Source: Bacillota bacterium (GTDB lineage: Bacteria > Bacillota > Bacilli > Paenibacillales > NBRC-103111). Taken from it: a stretch of DNA of 17,040 nt. Shown here in pieces: positions 14,230-17,040 of the stretch. The translations under genes were made by a program, and so were the position numbers. The first letter of the stretch is position 1. Each line of letters starts with the position of its first letter. The notes beneath the pieces were generated by a model. It made no database searches, was not told where the DNA came from, and was given only the letters and a program-made list of their open reading frames with translations. The stretch is taken from positions 1 to 17,040 of the forward strand of contig JAEWAA010000586.1 of the NCBI GenBank assembly GCA_023391955.1, written 5' to 3'.

Positions 14230-15216
14230 TTGAATCAGACCCATACCGGGCTATGCGCCTTGGAAATCAGCTACTTGTGGGCGGGTTATGCCGTGGACAG
14301 CATGTCCGTCTCGATCCTGTCCGGCTACGCCCGCCACGCAACGAATAACCAGGTCCAGGATCTGCTGAAGACCGCCGCGGAATTCGGGCAGGAGCAGGTG
14401 AACCGGAGAAGCCGGATCACGTCCGGAGAGGGCATGCCGCTGCCCAAGGGCTTCATCGTCGAGGAAGAGGTGCATATGTCGGCGCCGCGGCTATTTTCCG
14501 ACCGCTTCTATCTCACCTACCTCTCCATTGCCACCCGTCTTGGGCTGCTCTTCTATGCCCAGGCATTGGGCGTCGCCTGCCGGGAGGACGTCCGCTTCTT
14601 TTCCGCGGACAGCCTGCAAGCCACGGAGCGCCTGCAGAGCTCTGTGCTCACCCTGATGCAGAACCGGGGCGAATACTTCCGCCCGCCTATTTTGACTGCT
14701 CCCGACCATCCGGAGTTCATCCAGAAAACCAGCTTCTTAAACGGCTTTTTCGGCGACAAACGACCGTTGACCGGCATGGAAATCAGCGGCTTGTACAGCT
14801 CCATGGAGCTTGTCCTCTTGATGGAGGCCATCAGCACCGGTTTTGCCCAGGTGTCCTCAGACGCCAAGGTCAAAGAGCAGTTCCTGCGGATGAAGGAGCT
14901 TACTACCGGTCATAAACAAGCCATGGAGAAGGTTTTGGAAAAGGACGATTTGCCTGCTCCCGTTTCCTATGTGGCGGAGGTCACCAACTCTACCAAGGCT
15001 CTTTTTTCCGAGCGGTTGATGCTCTGCCATGCCGCCGGTTTGAACGGAACCCTCATCGAAGCCTATGGCAATGCTATGAGCTATACCATGCGCAATGATG
15101 TGGCCGCCTTGTACCTGAAGCAGATCGGCCAGGTGGGAATGCTGGCGGAGAGCATGACCAAAACTCTGGTGGATTTCGAATGGTTGGAGAAACCCCCTGG
15201 GGCACTGGAGCGGTAG
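14230..15216 (+). CDS. DUF3231 family protein
   Basis: 328 residues, all-helical by appearance, made of two related halves (about 1-150 and 165-320), each with a Leu-Trp/Met-Glu-rich first helix, as in DUF3231. Family hallmark in the first half: 'PLPKGF' followed by 'APRLFSDRFYLTYLS' (residues 85-99). Functions are unknown; the helical bundles resemble ferritin-like folds, and members are frequent in spore-forming Bacillales. Start TTG 14230 has AGGGGGG 6 nt upstream. It is cotranscribed with the preceding FAD-dependent oxidoreductase (19-bp gap) and closed by a strong terminator. Confidence 0.85.
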   Translation: MNQTHTGLCALEISYLWAGYAVDSMSVSILSGYARHATNNQVQDLLKTAAEFGQEQVNRRSRITSGEGMPLPKGFIVEEEVHMSAPRLFSDRFYLTYLSIATRLGLLFYAQALGVACREDVRFFSADSLQATERLQSSVLTLMQNRGEYFRPPILTAPDHPEFIQKTSFLNGFFGDKRPLTGMEISGLYSSMELVLLMEAISTGFAQVSSDAKVKEQFLRMKELTTGHKQAMEKVLEKDDLPAPVSYVAEVTNSTKALFSERLMLCHAAGLNGTLIEAYGNAMSYTMRNDVAALYLKQIGQVGMLAESMTKTLVDFEWLEKPPGALER

Positions 15217-15227
15217 GGCTGTCACTG

Positions 15228-15262
15228 GACTGTTGAGAACAACCGTCTCAACAGTCTTTTTT
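15228..15262 (+). terminator. Strong rho-independent terminator, end of the oxidoreductase-DUF3231 operon
   Basis: GACTGTTGAGA (15228-15238) pairs perfectly with TCTCAACAGTC (15246-15256), followed by six T. The T-run overlaps the stop codon of the convergent RCC1-like gene, whose own transcript would also form the hairpin, but without a T-run after it. Confidence 0.92.
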
Positions 15263-16118
15263 ATGGCCGGATACAGTTCCATGCGCTTACGTCACATTGT
15301 CCGTAATCGTTAGCGCCTACTGCTGCCACCGTACCGTCGGATTGAACTCCGAGAGTATGGGCACACCCCGCTGCAATAGCCCTAATATCCTGCCAACCGT
15401 CTACTTGGCATTGGCCATGCACATTCAAGCCTGCAGCCAGCACCCTGCCGTCAGATGTAAGACCCACCGTATGATAACTGCCCGCTGCAACGGCAACTAT
15501 ATCGCGCCAGCCGCTTACATTGCATTGGCCATGCTTATTCCATCCCACAGCCGTTACGGTCCCATCCCATTTAAGCCCCACCGTGTGAAGATACCCCGCC
15601 GAAACAGACGCTATGCCTTGCCAGTCGGTTACATTGCATTGGCGGTATTTATTATTGCCTGCCGCCATTACCGTTCCGTCTGCTTTTAGGCCGACGGTAT
15701 GCCAATCACCCGCTGTAACTGCCACAATATCCAACCAGCCGCTCACGCTGCATTCACCCTCATTGTTACGGCCTGCAGCCACCACAGTACCCTCCGATGT
15801 AACCCCAATGGTGCGGCACCAGCCTGCCGCAACGGCTGCAATATCCCGCCAGTTCCGAACATTGCATTGGCCATGCTTATTCCACCCCGCCGCTACCACC
15901 CTGCCGTCAGATGTAAGACCAACGGTATGCGCATTCCCCGTATTCGTGGCCATATGTACATTACCGGCAGCAACTGCTACGATTTGGCTCCAGCCGCTTA
16001 CATTACATTGCCCGAATTTATTACCCCCTGCTGCCATTACCGTTCCGTCAGGTTTAAGACTAACGCTATGACGGCGTCCCGCCGCTAAGATACCGTTATG
16101 TAATGGTTTGATCCCCAT
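15261..16118 (-). CDS. RCC1-like beta-propeller repeat protein
   Basis: 285 residues. Six full repeats, 38 residues each apart from one longer copy, follow the pattern N-x-x-G-Q-C-x-V ... W-x-x-I ... V-x-A-G ... H-T-V-G-L-x-x-D-G-T-V-x-A-x-G. A partial repeat at the N-terminus and the complementary part (ANDYGQCDVSAW) at the C-terminus can close a seven-blade propeller. Seven Cys occur at the same position of each blade. The first full repeat is 47 residues because of a 9-residue insertion with the look of a local duplication (GNVH...GNAH). There is no signal peptide or membrane segment, so it is probably cytoplasmic. ATG 16118 has GGAGG 6 nt upstream. Bacterial RCC1-like proteins are of unknown function; probably a protein-binding scaffold. 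It is convergent with the DUF3231 gene. Confidence 0.88.
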   Translation of the reverse strand: MGIKPLHNGILAAGRRHSVSLKPDGTVMAAGGNKFGQCNVSGWSQIVAVAAGNVHMATNTGNAHTVGLTSDGRVVAAGWNKHGQCNVRNWRDIAAVAAGWCRTIGVTSEGTVVAAGRNNEGECSVSGWLDIVAVTAGDWHTVGLKADGTVMAAGNNKYRQCNVTDWQGIASVSAGYLHTVGLKWDGTVTAVGWNKHGQCNVSGWRDIVAVAAGSYHTVGLTSDGRVLAAGLNVHGQCQVDGWQDIRAIAAGCAHTLGVQSDGTVAAVGANDYGQCDVSAWNCIRP

Positions 16119-16121
16119 GTT

Positions 16122-16208
16122 TTACCTCCGCAAATATAAATCTCCTGCCCGTCCATCCGTTTTGCTTCTCTTATTCGGCGCTGGTTTCACATACTCCTTG
16201 TTTTCCAT
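16122..16208 (-). CDS. Possible 28-residue leader ORF upstream of the RCC1-like gene
   Basis: ATG at 16208, preceded by GGAGGAGC (spacing shorter than ideal), opens a 28-codon frame that ends with TAA just 3 nt before the RCC1-like start codon. Its last codons overlap that gene's ribosome binding site. The peptide is highly charged (K/R-rich, no hydrophobic segment). The arrangement would allow translational coupling, but the frame is short and could be chance. Confidence 0.25.
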   Translation of the reverse strand: MENKEYVKPAPNKRSKTDGRAGDLYLRR

Positions 16209-16226
16209 GCTCCTCCAAACTCCCTC

Positions 16227-16266
16227 TTGACACTCCTTAACTGTACTATTACTATTAATACAGTTA
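16227..16266 (+). promoter_or_regulatory. Promoter with overlapping dyad operator for the GntR-ABC operon
   Basis: TTGACA (16227-16232), a 17-bp spacer and TACTAT (16250-16255) form a sigma-A promoter with a weaker -10. A perfect 8-bp inverted repeat TAACTGTA (16238-16245) / TACAGTTA (16259-16266) flanks the -10, as expected for an autorepressor site of the GntR protein encoded just downstream. Its TA-rich centre is typical of YtrA-type operators. Confidence 0.7.
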
Positions 16267-16314
16267 GTTCACGAACTGGAACGCAGGCCGTTACCGGGAG
16301 AAAGGGGCGAAGCC

Positions 16315-16689
16315 ATGTTTGAATTGGATTTACGCAGCCGCAGGCCTATCTATGAGCAGCTCATGGACAAAATCAAGGATGCCATTCTCTACGGGGTCCT
16401 GAAGCAGGATGAGCAGCTTCCCTCTGTCCGGACGCTTTCCACACAGCTTACGGTCAATCCCAATACGGTGCAGAAGGCATACCGGGAGCTGGAGCGGGAG
16501 GGTTTCATTTATTCGCTGCCCGGCAAGGGCAGCTTCGTCTCCCCCGGCAAGGCCCACGCCGATTTGGCCAGACTGGCGGAGGTTCGCCGGGAGCTGGCCT
16601 CCCTCATGGAGGAAGCTGCCCGGCTGGGCATGACCCAGGACGAAATTTTATCGCTTTATCAAAAGGTGCAAGCCTCGAAAAAGGAGTGA
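16315..16689 (+). CDS. GntR-family transcriptional regulator, YtrA subfamily
   Basis: 124 residues. An N-terminal winged helix-turn-helix (about residues 10-78) has the GntR signature 'RPIYEQLMDKIKDAILYG', 'LPSVRTLSTQLTVNPNTVQKAYRELE' in pieces, and 'GKGSFV'. A short ~45-residue helical tail follows instead of a large effector domain, which defines the YtrA subfamily. These usually repress an adjacent ABC transporter operon induced by cell-wall-active antibiotics or envelope stress. ATG 16315 has AAGGGG 7 nt upstream. The next gene's ribosome binding site (AAGGAG) overlaps its last codons and stop, so the two are tightly coupled. Confidence 0.94.
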   Translation: MFELDLRSRRPIYEQLMDKIKDAILYGVLKQDEQLPSVRTLSTQLTVNPNTVQKAYRELEREGFIYSLPGKGSFVSPGKAHADLARLAEVRRELASLMEEAARLGMTQDEILSLYQKVQASKKE

Positions 16690-16694
16690 CACAC

Positions 16695-17040
16695 ATGATC
16701 GAAATCAGCGGGATCAGCAAAAGCTTCCAGCGTGAGCAAGCGGTGCAGGAGCTTAGCCTGACCATACATAATGGATCCGTCTTTGGCCTCCTGGGCTCCA
16801 ACGGTGCCGGCAAAACCACCCTGCTGAAGCTGATGGCGGGGATTATGAAGCCCGATGAAGGCCATGTTCTGGTGGAGGGTCAGCCGGTTTATGAAAACCC
16901 GGCGATTAAGGGGCGTTTGATTTTTGTCCCCGATACCCCCTACTTCTTTCCCCAAACCAGCCTGCGCCAGATGGCCGATTATTACCGGTCGGTTTATCCC
17001 GGGTGGAGCGAGGAACGGTACAAGCAGCTCTCGCAGGTAT
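16695..17040 (+). CDS. ABC transporter ATP-binding protein, 3' end outside window
   Basis: 115 codons are visible before the right edge. The Walker A motif GSNGAGKTT is at residues 34-42. The Q-loop region reads 'FVPDTPYFFPQTS' (about 77-89), a form seen in YtrB/CcmA-like export-type ATPases. Signature and Walker B lie beyond the window. ATG 16695 has AAGGAG 8 nt upstream, inside the end of the GntR gene. With that regulator it matches Ytr-like GntR-ABC operons; the membrane subunit should follow. Confidence 0.95.
   Translation, partial: MIEISGISKSFQREQAVQELSLTIHNGSVFGLLGSNGAGKTTLLKLMAGIMKPDEGHVLVEGQPVYENPAIKGRLIFVPDTPYFFPQTSLRQMADYYRSVYPGWSEERYKQLSQV

Overview
The window looks like a chromosomal segment of a Paenibacillus-like member of the Bacillota. 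The evidence is the strong GGAGG-type ribosome binding sites, frequent TTG/GTG starts, a T-box-controlled ilv-leu operon, a carbohydrate-type lipoprotein paired with a membrane AraC regulator, a DUF3231 protein and a YtrA-type GntR/ABC pair. The species cannot be named from sequence alone.

Layout. (a) 1-4484, minus strand: a membrane-anchored AraC-family regulator followed by the lipoprotein substrate-binding protein of an ABC importer, which runs off the left edge. (b) 4600-5305, minus: a small membrane-protein gene (DUF6609-like) whose 5' end is split by a 163-bp palindromic element. (c) 5334-11421, minus: the branched-chain amino acid operon ilvB-ilvN-ilvC-leuA. It is driven by a consensus sigma-A promoter and a T-box leader with a CUC (Leu) specifier, and it ends at a terminator after leuA; leuB, leuC, leuD and ilvD are not in the window. 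(d) 11731-15262, plus: a YqhD/BdhA-type iron alcohol dehydrogenase with its own promoter and terminator, then a two-gene unit (FAD-dependent oxidoreductase and DUF3231 protein) ending in a strong terminator. (e) 15261-16118, minus: a seven-blade RCC1-like propeller protein convergent with (d). (f) 16227-17040, plus: a GntR regulator with a dyad operator over its promoter, and the start of an ABC ATPase gene cut by the right edge.

The most unusual content is outside the ordinary genes. Five mirror-symmetric (long imperfect inverted-repeat) elements lie at about 1858-2094, 5103-5265, 8085-8275, 8379-8670 and 11529-11706. Those at 1858 and 8379 are the same family: units about 50 bp long headed by TAACGGAA, two or three in one orientation and then the same number inverted around a centre. 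The 11529 element has a different core (CTGCAAAA-N-TGCAG) but the same 50-bp period and mirror layout. The 5103 element, with TGTGTTTGCAAAC ends, sits inside a gene. Deleting exactly 163 bp restores a continuous reading frame with a good start and ribosome binding site, which is direct evidence that at least this class moves. No transposase is present, so these look like non-autonomous, MITE-like elements that would form long hairpins.
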